Below are positions 1-9,524 of a stretch of DNA of 64,000 nucleotides, piece by piece; the first letter of the stretch is position 1, and the number at the start of each line of letters is the position of its first letter. The translations under genes were made by a program, and so were the position numbers. The notes beneath the pieces are model-generated. The model did not search any database and was not told the DNA's origin. It saw nothing but the letters and a program-made list of their open reading frames with translations. Location of the stretch: contig CANNCA010000002.1 of assembly GCA_947503005.1 (NCBI GenBank), positions 186,001-250,000 of the forward strand, written 5' to 3'. The DNA comes from an uncultured Flavobacteriaceae bacterium (GTDB lineage: Bacteria > Bacteroidota > Bacteroidia > Flavobacteriales > Flavobacteriaceae).

Positions 1-708
1 GCAAAAATAGCCGAGGTAGCCACTAAAAAGAAAAAAGAAGAGGAGGCCATTGCCGCGGCTGAGGAAGCCAAAAGAATTGCCGCGTTGAACGAACAGCAAA
101 AGGCTCAAGAGGCTGCGGAAGAACTCAAGAAAGCAGAAGCCTTGGCAGAAGCTCAAAGGATTAAGGCGCAGAGACAAAAGGATTCAATTGCCCAAGTCGA
201 AAAGATGGAAGCTATAGCGGCAGCTGAAAAATTAGAGGCGCAGAAAAAAGCTGATTCCATTGCACAGGTAAAGGCTGAGGTTGCCTTGGCCGAAGCTGAG
301 AAATTAAAAATACAGCAACAGCAAGATTCGATTCAAAAATCAAAAGAAGCACTTGAATCCGAGGTGACGACAGATGATATTCAAATCACAGAGGCTGAAG
401 AGGTCAAAGAAAAGGTTACACCGAAGGCCGGTGAGAAATATGAAGAGGTGGTTACGGAAGACGGACTAGAGCCTGGTTTTTATTTGATTGCCAATGTTTT
501 CGGCACCAAAAAGTATTTTGATGCCTTTATGCAAGACCTAAGAAAGAAGGGAATTGAACCAGGGTCATTCTTGAGAAGTAAGAACAATTACAATTATGCC
601 TATCTAAAAAGGTACAGTACCATAAGTGAGGCTAGAAGGGCAAGAGATAGTAAGTTTGAGGGGAAATACGAAGGTAAAACTTGGATATTCAGGGTGGTAG
701 GCCAATAG
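1..708 (+). CDS. C-terminal part of a coiled-coil protein with a SPOR-like end domain (5' truncated by the window)
   Basis: The frame is open from base 1, so the true start lies outside the window; 235 residues are visible. About the first 125 residues are a highly charged Ala/Glu/Lys/Gln coiled coil with a recurring unit of roughly 30 residues marked by the motif DSIAQV or a variant (three copies). The last 80 or so residues start at PGFYLIANVFG and end in WIFRVVG, with the alternating pattern of a SPOR-like peptidoglycan-binding fold (an aromatic IANVF strand, a helix, and a second strand after SEARRARDSKF). From memory, a similar tail is found on long flavobacterial PorP/SprF-type outer-membrane proteins of the type IX secretion system, so this may be the end of such a gene. 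That assignment is inference because the barrel part is not visible. It converges on the tetR-type gene 7 bp away with no obvious terminator. Confidence 0.7.
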   Translation, partial: AKIAEVATKKKKEEEAIAAAEEAKRIAALNEQQKAQEAAEELKKAEALAEAQRIKAQRQKDSIAQVEKMEAIAAAEKLEAQKKADSIAQVKAEVALAEAEKLKIQQQQDSIQKSKEALESEVTTDDIQITEAEEVKEKVTPKAGEKYEEVVTEDGLEPGFYLIANVFGTKKYFDAFMQDLRKKGIEPGSFLRSKNNYNYAYLKRYSTISEARRARDSKFEGKYEGKTWIFRVVGQ

Positions 709-715
709 CAATAGA

Positions 716-1312
716 TTATTTACGAAGCTCTTTTTTGACCAACTGATCCAAATAGGCTACCGTATTCATCAAGTACTTACGATCTCGAGTCATGGTAGAC
801 ATGGCTACAGCGCCTTGCAACATAGTGTACAATTGCTTGGCAAATTGTAGCGGAGTTACAGGTAACTTCAATTCACCTTTGTTTACCCCATTTTCTAGCA
901 CTAAAGCAATTTTGCCTTCAATAGTTTTTATCGTCTCTTTGGTGGCAGCGCTCAACAATTCGTTATTGTGTTGCGCATCCACACCGATATTGAGAATCGG
1001 ACAGCCACCCATTTCTTGGGTGAAAATATCATAATTACGAAAGAATTTCGTGAGCTCGAAAATTTTGTCAAGTGCCGTTCCCTCAATACTTAATTTTTCA
1101 TCGAGTTTTTCCAATAATAGTTTGCTATTGTATTCGAAAGCGGATAATGCTAATGCTTCCTTGTTTTCAAAATTGCCATAAAGCGCGCCTTTTGTAAGTC
1201 CGGTTGCCTCGGTAAGGTCGCTCATACTGGTCCCGATATAACCGTGTTTGTTGAACACTGGTGCAACGGTTTCTATAATGAAAGCAGAGGTTCTTTCGGC
1301 TTTGGTCGACAT
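716..1312 (-). CDS. TetR/AcrR family transcriptional regulator
   Basis: A 198-residue protein of normal TetR length. The N-terminal helix-turn-helix covers about residues 8-57: a first helix ending in FNKHGY, then MSDLTEATGLT, then the very typical recognition-helix end GALYGNFENKEAL. The C-terminal 130 residues are the variable ligand-binding and dimer domain with no ligand signature I can name. It lies alone, read towards the left, convergent with the coiled-coil gene and downstream of the clpB terminator. A perfect inverted repeat sits 36-55 bp upstream of the start and is a good candidate for its own operator (listed separately). No divergent partner gene is present, so its regulon cannot be guessed from context. 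Confidence 0.92.
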   Translation of the reverse strand: MSTKAERTSAFIIETVAPVFNKHGYIGTSMSDLTEATGLTKGALYGNFENKEALALSAFEYNSKLLLEKLDEKLSIEGTALDKIFELTKFFRNYDIFTQEMGGCPILNIGVDAQHNNELLSAATKETIKTIEGKIALVLENGVNKGELKLPVTPLQFAKQLYTMLQGAVAMSTMTRDRKYLMNTVAYLDQLVKKELRK

Positions 1313-1347
1313 GAATTGTAATCTATTTTACACGAATATAAAAAAAC

Positions 1348-1367
1348 TATATACTGCGTGGTATATA
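1348..1367. promoter_or_regulatory. Candidate TetR operator: 7-bp inverted repeat with 6-bp spacer
   Basis: TATATAC, six bases, GTATATA: a perfect 7-bp inverted repeat located 36-55 bp upstream of the TetR-family start codon, where an autoregulatory operator would overlap the promoter. Size and symmetry suit a TetR dimer. Binding is inferred from position only. Confidence 0.5.
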
Positions 1368-1373
1368 TTGTTG

Positions 1374-1413
1374 AAAAAAAAGGCACCGCTTCCAAAGATT
1401 TTGAAAGGGTGCC
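1374..1413 (-). terminator. Rho-independent terminator of clpB
   Basis: On the minus strand a long hairpin closed by GGCACC/GGTGCC, with an imperfect inner stem, is followed by eight T residues. It starts 18 bp past the clpB stop codon. Confidence 0.85.
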
Positions 1414-1431
1414 CAACTAATAAAAAATTAA

Positions 1432-4032
1432 TTATTTTACCAATTCGTTCTGATTTCGAAACACTAGCTTATCATCAAACGAATCAATCAATACGATACT
1501 CTCTGTTTTGATAGTTCCGCTAAGTAGTTCTTTTGAAAGGTTGTTAAGAATTTCCCTTTGAATTACTCTTTTAATCGGACGTGCCCCGTACTGTGGATCG
1601 TAGCCCTTAGTTGCCAAATGTGCAATGGCTTCCTCCGTCGCATCGATAGTGATGTTCTGTTTTGCCAACATCTTTTTCAATTGCGATAGTTGCAGCTTTA
1701 CAATTTTAGTAATATCCTCCATATTCAGTGGAGTGAACATTATGATATCATCTATTCTATTCAAGAATTCTGGTCGTATGCTGCGTTTCAGTAACCCTAA
1801 AACTTCGACTCTTGCGGCCTCCGTGGCGCTATAGACATCGTTGCTATCATCAAATTTTTCCTGAATGATATGACTTCCCATATTACTAGTCATTATGATA
1901 ATCGTATTCTTAAAGTCCGCAATTCGACCTTTATTATCCGTCAAACGACCTTCATCCAGCACTTGAAGCAAAACATTAAAGGTGTCCGGATGCGCTTTTT
2001 CAATCTCATCCAATAAAACGACAGAGTAGGGGCGACGCCTAACTGCTTCGGTCAGTTGCCCACCTTCATCATAACCAACATATCCCGGAGGTGCCCCGAC
2101 CAATCTGCTCACTGAATGACTTTCTTGGTATTCACTCATATCGATTCTGGTCATTGCATTCTCATCATCGAAAAGGTAAGCCGCTAATGTTTTGGCCAAT
2201 TCCGTCTTACCAACACCAGTAGTACCTAAAAACAAGAAAGAGCCTATGGGTTTCTTGGTGTCCTGTAATCCGGCCCTGCTTCTACGAATCGCATCAGATA
2301 CCGCTTGAATTGCCTCTTCTTGTCCAATGACACGTTTGTGGAGGACCTCTTCTAGCTTTAACAGTTTTTCACGCTCACTTTGAAGCATTTTCGTAACGGG
2401 TATTCCCGTCCATTTTGCAACTACCTCGGCAATATCTTCATTGGTTACTTCTTCTTTAATCAGAGTATCTTCGTTTTGTTGTGCTTGTAACTCTTTTTGT
2501 AGGGCTTCAAGTTTTTCTTGACTCTCTTTAATCTTTCCGTAGCGCAATTCGGCAACTTTTCCATAATCACCGTTACGTTCAGCACGCTCAGCTTCCAGTT
2601 TGAAATTTTCAATATCCAGTTTCGTTTTTTGGATAGTGTCAACAACTGATTTTTCAGTTTCCCATTGCGCAAATAATTCATTGCGTTCTTCTTTCAAATT
2701 GGCCAAGTCTGCATTCAAGGTCTTTAATTTCGCCTTGTCATTCTCTCTTTTGATGGCTTCAATTTCAATTTCGAGCTGCATAATTTTGCGGTCAAGTACA
2801 TCAAGATCCTCAGGTTTCGAATTAATTTCCATTCGCAATTTAGCGGCCGCTTCGTCAATTAAATCAATGGCTTTGTCTGGTAAAAACCGATTGGTGATAT
2901 AACGCTGTGATAGTTCAACCGCGGCGATGACCGCTTCATCTTTGATGCGTACCTTGTGGTGTGCCTCATATTTTTCCTTGATTCCTCGAAGAATGGAGAT
3001 GGCACTTTCGGTATCGGGCTCATCAACAGCAACTTTCTGGAACCTACGCTCCAAAGCCTTATCTTTTTCAAAGTATTTTTGATACTCATCAAGTGTAGTT
3101 GCCCCTATTGCTCTTAATTCTCCTCGTGCCAAGGCAGGTTTCAGAATATTCGCAGCATCCATGGCTCCCTGACCTCCTCCAGCACCGACCAAGGTGTGTA
3201 TCTCATCAATAAAAAGGACGATATCGCCATCGGAAGTCGTTACTTCTTTGATGACTGATTTTAGGCGTTCTTCGAACTCACCCTTGTACTTCGCTCCGGC
3301 AATGAGCGCACCCATATCCAAAGAAAAAATAATTTTATCCTTCAGGTTTTCCGGTACGTCACCTTGAATGATACGATGGGCTAGCCCTTCTGCTATTGCT
3401 GTTTTACCAGTGCCTGGTTCACCTACCAGTATCGGATTGTTCTTTGTTCTACGGGATAGTATCTGAAGAATACGGCGAATTTCCTCATCTCTTCCAATTA
3501 CTGGGTCAAGTTTTCCGCTATCTGCAAGTTCATTGAGGTTACGCGCGTATTTGTCTAATGCATTATAGGTTTCCTCAGCACTTTGTGAAGTTACTTTTCC
3601 TCCCTTTCGTAATTCTTGAATTGCTGATTTCAGGTCTTTTTCTGTTGCACCCTGATCTTTTAAGATTTGGGCGATTTTACTTTTAGATTTGAAGATGGCT
3701 ATGAGTAGATGTTCAACGGATACATATTCATCTTCCATCTTCTTTGCAACTATGGTGGCCTCGTTCAAAGTTCTACCTGCATTTTGAGATAACATGATGT
3801 CCCCTCCTGATACCTTTGGAAAGCTTTCTAGTTGTTTATCTAGAATCTGTACTATCAATGAAGTATTGATATTCAGTTTCTTCAGGATAAAAGGAAGTAC
3901 GTTTTCATCGACTTCCATGATAGACTTGAAAAGATGCTCATTCTCAATTTGTTGATGCCCCATTTCTTGGGCGAGCAACTGCGCCCGCTGAAGCACTTCT
4001 TGTGATTTTATGGTCAAATTATTAAAGTTCAT
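1432..4032 (-). CDS. clpB: ATP-dependent disaggregase ClpB
   Basis: This Hsp100 chaperone works with DnaK to pull proteins out of aggregates in the cytoplasm. At 866 residues it has the usual full ClpB length. The Clp N domain spans about residues 1-145. The first AAA+ module has Walker A GEPGTGKT at 204-211 and Walker [11 protein letters not shown]. The long middle coiled coil that identifies ClpB rather than ClpA/ClpC falls at about 400-530. The second AAA+ module has Walker A GTTGVGKT, Walker [12 protein letters not shown] and the ClpB C-terminal small domain. The gene is transcribed alone, ends in a strong terminator, and is divergent from ytxJ. A GACA-N3-TGTC palindrome 74-84 bp upstream is shared with the dnaK upstream region, which suggests common stress control. 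Confidence 0.98.
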   Translation of the reverse strand: MNFNNLTIKSQEVLQRAQLLAQEMGHQQIENEHLFKSIMEVDENVLPFILKKLNINTSLIVQILDKQLESFPKVSGGDIMLSQNAGRTLNEATIVAKKMEDEYVSVEHLLIAIFKSKSKIAQILKDQGATEKDLKSAIQELRKGGKVTSQSAEETYNALDKYARNLNELADSGKLDPVIGRDEEIRRILQILSRRTKNNPILVGEPGTGKTAIAEGLAHRIIQGDVPENLKDKIIFSLDMGALIAGAKYKGEFEERLKSVIKEVTTSDGDIVLFIDEIHTLVGAGGGQGAMDAANILKPALARGELRAIGATTLDEYQKYFEKDKALERRFQKVAVDEPDTESAISILRGIKEKYEAHHKVRIKDEAVIAAVELSQRYITNRFLPDKAIDLIDEAAAKLRMEINSKPEDLDVLDRKIMQLEIEIEAIKRENDKAKLKTLNADLANLKEERNELFAQWETEKSVVDTIQKTKLDIENFKLEAERAERNGDYGKVAELRYGKIKESQEKLEALQKELQAQQNEDTLIKEEVTNEDIAEVVAKWTGIPVTKMLQSEREKLLKLEEVLHKRVIGQEEAIQAVSDAIRRSRAGLQDTKKPIGSFLFLGTTGVGKTELAKTLAAYLFDDENAMTRIDMSEYQESHSVSRLVGAPPGYVGYDEGGQLTEAVRRRPYSVVLLDEIEKAHPDTFNVLLQVLDEGRLTDNKGRIADFKNTIIIMTSNMGSHIIQEKFDDSNDVYSATEAARVEVLGLLKRSIRPEFLNRIDDIIMFTPLNMEDITKIVKLQLSQLKKMLAKQNITIDATEEAIAHLATKGYDPQYGARPIKRVIQREILNNLSKELLSGTIKTESIVLIDSFDDKLVFRNQNELVK

Positions 4033-4105
4033 AGTATATCTTTTATTATTGTATTACCTATTTTTGATTCCGTAAGGTCAAGAATCTTACCAATACGGGA
4101 GACAA

Positions 4106-4116
4106 GACAAAATGTC
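4106..4116. promoter_or_regulatory. GACA-N3-TGTC palindrome upstream of clpB
   Basis: GACAAAATGTC lies 74-84 bp upstream of the clpB start, in the clpB/ytxJ divergent region. The same GACA-N3-TGTC layout occurs 80-92 bp upstream of dnaK in this window. A further inverted pair, AAATGTCC at 4110-4117 and GGACATTT at 4137-4144, flanks it. This is a candidate heat-shock control site; function is inferred from the match in sequence and distance. Confidence 0.45.
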
Positions 4117-4195
4117 CGCTAATTTCAAGAATAACAGGACATTTCGACAGGTAAACGTATTAGTTAACGATACTATTTACCTCTAAAACTACAAT

Positions 4196-4591
4196 ATGGG
4201 TCTATTTGGGAATATATTTGGCAACTCCGAAAAGGAAGGTAAGAAAGCGGAAAAATCCATTCCTTGGATTCCACTTACTTCTTTAGGCCAGATAGATGAT
4301 ATAGATAAAAAATCTCAGCAGAAAACACAAATAATTTTTAAGCACTCTACTACTTGTGGTATTAGCCGTATGGTAATGAATATGTTCAATGGAAATTATA
4401 GTTTCTCTGAATCACAACTGGATCTTTACTATCTGGACCTACACGCATACCGTGAGATATCTAACGAAGTCGGGATCAAGTATCAGGTCTTACATCAATC
4501 ACCTCAATTGATAGTGGTTAAAAATGGAACAGCCATAGCCCATGCTTCTCATGGGGCCATTGCTGAACTTGAGTTGTCGAATTATCTATAA
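4196..4591 (+). CDS. ytxJ: Bacillithiol system redox-active protein YtxJ
   Basis: A 131-residue cytoplasmic thioredoxin-fold protein of the YtxJ family (DUF2847), a monothiol bacilliredoxin-like protein found in bacillithiol-using Firmicutes and Bacteroidota. The core begins at IPWIPLTSL. The active-site stretch is HSTTCGISRMV at about residues 56-66, with a single Cys followed by Gly-Ile-Ser. The family end VLHQSPQLIVVKNG, then HASHGAI, is also present. The first 20 residues (GNIFGNSEKEGKK) are a charged extension. It is divergent from clpB and ends before a bidirectional terminator. Redox repair of bacillithiolated proteins is the family expectation and not provable here. Confidence 0.9.
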   Translation: MGLFGNIFGNSEKEGKKAEKSIPWIPLTSLGQIDDIDKKSQQKTQIIFKHSTTCGISRMVMNMFNGNYSFSESQLDLYYLDLHAYREISNEVGIKYQVLHQSPQLIVVKNGTAIAHASHGAIAELELSNYL

Positions 4592-4640
4592 CTTCTGTGT
4601 AATAGAATGATTGACAGATGAATTGAAATAAAGCACAAAA

Positions 4641-4669
4641 AAACCCACTATCTTTAAATAAGTGGGTTT
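4641..4669. terminator. Bidirectional terminator between ytxJ and the 395-residue lipoprotein gene
   Basis: AAACCCACT and AGTGGGTTT form a 9-bp perfect stem with an 11-base loop, flanked by A and T runs, between two convergent genes. Confidence 0.85.
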
Positions 4670-4693
4670 TTACATTTTATTAACGACTTTGAT

Positions 4694-5881
4694 TTAATGA
4701 AATCGCTGCCTCATTAATATTTTTTTTATTCTTGCTTTTAAATCTTCCCCTGCATCGTATACCATTTGTTCATTCGTCGGGAAGGGTACTGCACCCAACT
4801 TTAATAGAGGCCGCAAATCATCATCTAAAGCTCTTTCATCACCATTGGCACTCGCATAACTGTGCTCAAAGATAAACTCACTTGAGATGGGGTAATTGTC
4901 GATTTGCTGTTTTGTTTTTAAATCAACAAATAGTACCTGTCCGCTAACTCGTGCAGATTTGGTTTGTATGAACTGGTCAAAACGGCACCTCACAGTTTTG
5001 AACTTATCAATTTTAATCTTATTCCCTAAACTGTCCTTCACCACGTTGCCATTTTTATCTTCAGCATATTTAAAACCATCTTTCACCTGTTTTTCTTTAA
5101 TGATTTGCTTTTCACTTAATTGTTCAGGGGAAACGGCTATGGTTTCGAGCCAAATTTGCATGTCATAATCATACTTCAAATTTATGAGATGATTGGTATG
5201 GTATTTTATCCACCTTTCATCAAGCCCGTATGTATTGAAATTTAGGAGATGCTCAGACAACCTTGCGGGAATAATTTGCTGGGAGTTGTTTACTACAGCT
5301 ACACTGACGTAGTCAATACCTTTTTCAAGAGCTTCCTCCATTTTCTCTCTAGTATCCTCAAACCCGGGATTAATTTCTTCCAAATACAAGAAGTCGTCGT
5401 ATGCTCTTCTGTAATCTTGCTTTGTAACGGCATTGGTCAATAATTCTTCGGCATTATCGAATAGGTATTCGGAAAGGTCTTCTTTATAGTCGATAATTTC
5501 GTTTTCATAATTATTGAATTCAAATTGGGCATCTCGATTTTCCTCCACTAGCCTTAGCGGTAACAAAGGTCTAATTCTTTCTTGAATTCTTCTTAGGCCG
5601 GTATATGCCTTAAAAATTCCTTCATAGCCAGCTTCATTGCCATCTTTCTCCAAAAAAGCGATATGTCGCAATTCCCTTTCCGTATTTTTTTTATACGCTT
5701 CTTCGAGCAACAGAATATATTGTTGATTTCCTTTTTTAGACTTGTTTTCTGTCAAACGCTGAATGGATGTATTGATTGCGTTAGTGTAATCTCCTGCATT
5801 TAGGGCTTCTTGCGTTTTCTTCACACCGCCACAACTAACGAACATAGTCGAAACTCCTATAAAAAGTAGAATTTTTCTCAT
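4694..5881 (-). CDS. Lipoprotein of unknown function with helical repeats
   Basis: A 395-residue protein starting with a lipoprotein signal peptide: MRKILLFIGVSTMFVSC, lipobox VSC, lipidated Cys at residue 17. The N-terminal half reads like TPR or similar paired helices (EALNAGDYTNAINTSIQRL, LTNAVTKQDYRRAYDDFLYLEEINPG). The C-terminal half looks beta-rich and contains KDSLGNKIKID and a conserved VSGQVLFVDLKTKQQI segment. It is probably anchored in the outer or inner membrane facing the periplasm. It is monocistronic, ending at a bidirectional terminator. I do not recognise a named family; hypothetical envelope lipoproteins of this shape are common in Flavobacteriia. Confidence 0.85.
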   Translation of the reverse strand: MRKILLFIGVSTMFVSCGGVKKTQEALNAGDYTNAINTSIQRLTENKSKKGNQQYILLLEEAYKKNTERELRHIAFLEKDGNEAGYEGIFKAYTGLRRIQERIRPLLPLRLVEENRDAQFEFNNYENEIIDYKEDLSEYLFDNAEELLTNAVTKQDYRRAYDDFLYLEEINPGFEDTREKMEEALEKGIDYVSVAVVNNSQQIIPARLSEHLLNFNTYGLDERWIKYHTNHLINLKYDYDMQIWLETIAVSPEQLSEKQIIKEKQVKDGFKYAEDKNGNVVKDSLGNKIKIDKFKTVRCRFDQFIQTKSARVSGQVLFVDLKTKQQIDNYPISSEFIFEHSYASANGDERALDDDLRPLLKLGAVPFPTNEQMVYDAGEDLKARIKKILMRQRFH

Positions 5882-6004
5882 AACGATTGATTTTAAGATT
5901 CAGGGGAACAATTTCAACAGCCGTGCCAAAAAGGTACTTTGGGTTAACGCAAAACGTTGAACAATCGTATAATCCAGTTCAAATGCTATTCAACAAGTTT
6001 AAAA

Positions 6005-7291
6005 TCAGGATTCGATATGATGGGCCGGAAGTAATTTGGTGACAACCTCTCCAAAACCGATTCTAGCACCATTTTTTTCACAATATCCTTTCATAATCAC
6101 GGTATCATTGTCTTCTATGAATTTTCGGGTCACCTGATTTTTTAGCTTTACAGGTTTGGTGCCTTGCCAAGAAAGTTCAAGCATGGAGCCATAAGAATCG
6201 GGGGTTGGCCCTGATATGGTACCACTACCCATTAAATCGCCACTATTTACCTTACAGCCATTAACTGTGTGGTGTGCTAGCTGCTGCGCCATGGTCCAGT
6301 ACATGTATTTGAAATTGGATTTTGAAACTACAGTTTCTTCTTGGCCTTCGGGGGCGATTGACACCTCTAGGTTGATGTCAAAACTGTTCTTGCCTTTTTG
6401 TCTTAGATAGTGAAAAGGCTCCGGGTCTTGCTTCGGGCTGTCCACCCGAAAAGGTTCCAACGCATCCATGGTAACTATCCAAGGTGAGATAGAAGATGCG
6501 AAATTTTTTGCTAAAAACGGACCTAAGGGAACATATTCCCATTTTTGAATATCCCGGGCACTCCAATCATTGAAGAGTACCATCCCAAAAATATAGTCTT
6601 CTGCTTCGTCAATGGCAATAGTTTCCCCCATCTTATTGGCATCCGTAGTAATAAACGCCATTTCCAATTCAAAATCGACCAAACGGGAAGGTCCGAATAC
6701 CGGATTGTTGGCTCCCTTCGGAAAAGTTTGTCCATAAGGTCTTCGCACGGGAATTCCGCTAGGTACTATCGTAGAACTGCGGCCGTGATAACCTACCGGT
6801 ATATGGAGCCAATTTGGCAAAAGGGCGTTTTCCGGATCGCGAAACATGGTACCTACATTTGTGGCATGTTCCCTACTTGAATAAAAGTCGGTATAGTCAC
6901 CAATTTGTACCGGTAATTTCATCTCTATTTCATCCATAGAAAACAAAATCACTTTTTTATGTGCCTCGTTATTTTGTAGACTAAGGTTTTCAATGTCGAA
7001 TATTTCACTTATTCTAATTCTTACCGCTCGCCATGTTTTTTTGCCATCCGAAATGAAATCGTTTAAAGTGTCTTGCAGGAAAATATCTTCGGTTAACGGA
7101 ATTCCTTCAAAATACCCTAATTGATGCAAAGCTCCTAAATCTATCGCATAATCACCAATTCTAGTACCAATGGTAATGATATCGTCACGGGTTAGAAATA
7201 CTCCGAAGGGAATATTTTGAATAGGAAAATCCGAGTTTTTCGCTACCTCTAACCATGATTTTTTTGAAGGATTATTCGTTTCTATGGGCAT
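6005..7291 (-). CDS. fahA: Fumarylacetoacetase
   Basis: It hydrolyses 4-fumarylacetoacetate to fumarate and acetoacetate, the last step of tyrosine and homogentisate breakdown in the cytoplasm. At 428 residues it has the usual length. It has the N-terminal FAH SH3-like domain (IPFGVFLTRDD, TRIGDYAIDLG) and the catalytic domain with DYTDFYSSREHATNVGTMF, HIPVGYHGRSSTIVPSG, the metal-binding DFELEMAF, FNDWSARDIQKWEYVPLGPF and SGDLMGSGTISGP. The other tyrosine-degradation genes (hppD, hmgA) are not in the window. It is divergent from glyA, with a 111-bp shared promoter region. Confidence 0.97.
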   Translation of the reverse strand: MPIETNNPSKKSWLEVAKNSDFPIQNIPFGVFLTRDDIITIGTRIGDYAIDLGALHQLGYFEGIPLTEDIFLQDTLNDFISDGKKTWRAVRIRISEIFDIENLSLQNNEAHKKVILFSMDEIEMKLPVQIGDYTDFYSSREHATNVGTMFRDPENALLPNWLHIPVGYHGRSSTIVPSGIPVRRPYGQTFPKGANNPVFGPSRLVDFELEMAFITTDANKMGETIAIDEAEDYIFGMVLFNDWSARDIQKWEYVPLGPFLAKNFASSISPWIVTMDALEPFRVDSPKQDPEPFHYLRQKGKNSFDINLEVSIAPEGQEETVVSKSNFKYMYWTMAQQLAHHTVNGCKVNSGDLMGSGTISGPTPDSYGSMLELSWQGTKPVKLKNQVTRKFIEDNDTVIMKGYCEKNGARIGFGEVVTKLLPAHHIES

Positions 7292-7402
7292 ATCTGAATT
7301 GTTAATTGGTATTTGATAAGTTACCTATCAAATATATTATTTTCCATTAATTAAAGACCCGCAATTTGTATTTTTACCGCTCATTTAACAGAATAATGCG
7401 CT

Positions 7403-8677
7403 ATGCAAAGAGATCACCAAATTTTTGACCTAATCGAAGCGGAAAAACAACGACAACTTCATGGAATCGAGCTAATCGCATCGGAGAATTTTACCAGCCC
7501 ACAAGTTATGGAAGCGGCAGGTTCAGTACTGACCAATAAATATGCAGAAGGATACCCTGGCAAGCGCTACTATGGTGGTTGCGAAGTGGTCGACAAAGTT
7601 GAACAATTAGCAATCGATAGGGCCAAAGAACTTTTCGGAGCTGCATACGCCAACGTACAACCGCATTCTGGTTCGCAAGCCAATTCGGCCGTATATCATG
7701 CTTGCTTGAAACCGGGTGAAACGATTTTGGGATTTGATTTATCACACGGTGGTCACCTGACACACGGCTCACCGGTGAATTTTTCTGGAAGATTATACAA
7801 TCCGGTGTTTTATGGGGTGGAAAAGGAGACAGGAATGTTGAATTATGATACTATTCAGGAAATTGCTTTGCGAGAAAAACCCAAAATGATTATTGCCGGA
7901 GCTTCCGCATATTCGCGAGATATGGACTTTAAAAGGTTTCGGGAAATTGCGGATAGTGTTGGGGCAATTTTACTTGCCGATATTGCCCACCCAGCAGGTC
8001 TCATTGCCAAGGGAATATTGAATGATCCAATTCCTCATTGTCATATTGTAACCACTACAACGCATAAGACGCTGCGTGGACCAAGGGGCGGACTCATTTT
8101 AATGGGTGAGGATTTTGATAACCCTTTTGGTATTACACTCAAAAATGGAAACCTAAGAAAAATGTCTGCACTTCTGGATTTGGCTGTGTTTCCTGGAAAT
8201 CAAGGAGGGCCATTAGAACACATTATTGCTGCCAAGGCTGTTGCTTTTGGTGAGGCATTAGGTGACGATTTTCTAAAGTATATGATACAGGTAAAGAAAA
8301 ATGCAGCGGCCATGGCTGCAGCATTCGTGGCTAAAGACTATCAAATAATTTCTGGTGGAACGGATAACCACATGATGTTAATTGATCTTCGCAACAAGAA
8401 TATTACAGGTAAGGATGCAGAAAGAATTTTGGTTCAAGCCGATATCACTGCGAATAAGAATATGGTGCCTTTTGATGATAAGTCTCCCTTCGTGACCTCG
8501 GGCATTCGTTTCGGGACTGCCGCAATCACAACAAGAGGATTAAACGATGATGATATGTCTACTATTGTAGAATTGGTGGATGAGGTAATATCAAATCCTG
8601 AAAATGAATCGGTAATTTCTGATGTGAAAAATAGGGTGAATGCCCTAATGGCCGGGAGGGCTTTATTTAATGCTTAA
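7403..8677 (+). CDS. glyA: Serine hydroxymethyltransferase
   Basis: A PLP enzyme that interconverts serine and glycine with tetrahydrofolate, the main source of one-carbon units. It has 424 residues, the usual length. The start [18 protein letters not shown] is typical. Recognisable motifs are [26 protein letters not shown], the PLP-lysine segment [14 protein letters not shown] and [11 protein letters not shown]. The 23-bp gap to the convergent downstream gene has no clear terminator. Confidence 0.98.
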   Translation: MQRDHQIFDLIEAEKQRQLHGIELIASENFTSPQVMEAAGSVLTNKYAEGYPGKRYYGGCEVVDKVEQLAIDRAKELFGAAYANVQPHSGSQANSAVYHACLKPGETILGFDLSHGGHLTHGSPVNFSGRLYNPVFYGVEKETGMLNYDTIQEIALREKPKMIIAGASAYSRDMDFKRFREIADSVGAILLADIAHPAGLIAKGILNDPIPHCHIVTTTTHKTLRGPRGGLILMGEDFDNPFGITLKNGNLRKMSALLDLAVFPGNQGGPLEHIIAAKAVAFGEALGDDFLKYMIQVKKNAAAMAAAFVAKDYQIISGGTDNHMMLIDLRNKNITGKDAERILVQADITANKNMVPFDDKSPFVTSGIRFGTAAITTRGLNDDDMSTIVELVDEVISNPENESVISDVKNRVNALMAGRALFNA

Positions 8678-8700
8678 AACATAGCGGTGTATGTGTGGTT

Positions 8701-9363
8701 TTATCCATTCAACATTTGCAGATCACCTGAGATAATCGAAGTGTTTTTTAAATCATAGATTAACGCATCGTCCTCGGAGTAAAAATATAGACCCCAGTAT
8801 TTAAAATAATCCTGAACATCGTTATTTCCAGATTTGATATTCATTAGTGTGGTATCGTTTTCCAACAAGCTTTCTTCAAATACGGGTACATATATTTCGT
8901 AAGGTACTTCAGTCAGTTCTTTTGTGAAATGAACATAGTTTTTGCTAACTGAGCGAAGTATCGCCTCTAATTGGTCAGGAATGCTTTCATCGTAGATTTT
9001 ATTGATGACAATGGTTGTATCCTTAAGGAAAATAGAGAACTCTTCTATCTCTATATAAAGGTCAGTACTCTCTCTTAATGTTTCAAGAAGGGGATGAAAA
9101 GAAAGTTCATTACTCTCAAAGTTACCCCAAGTGCCCAAGTTAAAATGGTGTAACATTTCTGTAAGTCCAAAATTACAGTTCAACTCTAAAACTAGTTTTA
9201 CCGATGTGGGTTCGGTAGAATAATCACGCACAACGATTTGCGAGAAAAAGTGCTTTTCTAGATTTCTTTTAAAGGAACCTAGCCCTTCAATCAGTTCTTT
9301 TTTATTTAATCCTACGGACGAACTGTTCTTGAAATTCTTTTGATTTGACGGCATGTTAAACAA
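8701..9363 (-). CDS. Protein of unknown function, last gene of the peptide/LytTR/kinase module
   Basis: A 220-residue soluble protein with no signal peptide or membrane segment and an acidic C-terminal half. The start MFNMPSNQKNF is used; an internal ATG three codons in is possible. There are two visible parts: about 1-100 with KKELIEGLGSFKRNLEKHFFSQIVV, then acidic beta-rich sequence (IYIEIEEFSIFL-like strands, YFKYWGLYFYSEDDALIYDL). I recognise no family. It follows the NarL-type response regulator on the same strand after 161 bp. Its upstream region carries a 33-bp element that recurs upstream of the LytTR gene at 13439, the first gene of the same block, so it may be a co-regulated output of that circuit (inference). 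Confidence 0.75.
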   Translation of the reverse strand: MFNMPSNQKNFKNSSSVGLNKKELIEGLGSFKRNLEKHFFSQIVVRDYSTEPTSVKLVLELNCNFGLTEMLHHFNLGTWGNFESNELSFHPLLETLRESTDLYIEIEEFSIFLKDTTIVINKIYDESIPDQLEAILRSVSKNYVHFTKELTEVPYEIYVPVFEESLLENDTTLMNIKSGNNDVQDYFKYWGLYFYSEDDALIYDLKNTSIISGDLQMLNG

Positions 9364-9412
9364 TAAAAATGGTTAGCTAAGTATCAAAAGTAGTTTTAAA
9401 CCTTGATTTGCC

Positions 9413-9445
9413 ACCATAGGAAAACCGTATAAAAACGGAGGTTTT
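9413..9445 (-). promoter_or_regulatory. Copy 1 of a 33-bp element with 6-bp inverted repeat, upstream of the 220-residue protein gene
   Basis: On the minus strand the element begins AAAACCTCC and contains TTTATA and GGTTTT. AAAACC (9421-9426) and GGTTTT (9440-9445) on the plus strand are perfect inverted arms around a 13-bp centre. Copy 2 at 13470-13502 matches it at 28 of 33 positions with identical spacing. This copy sits 50-82 bp upstream of the start at 9363. It is a candidate binding site or promoter element; which protein binds is unknown. Confidence 0.55.
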
Positions 9446-9524
9446 CATTTATCAGGAAGTAAAAATTATATAACCAACTGATTGTCAATCACATATACTT
9501 ATATAAAAAAACACAAAGTACAAT

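Noticed and set aside
9377-9448. A 23-codon frame on the minus strand that starts just before copy 1 of the 33-bp element and reads through it
   Set aside because: Copy 2 of the element at 13470-13502 has no start codon in the same place, so the conserved sequence is better explained as a regulatory site than as a leader peptide.
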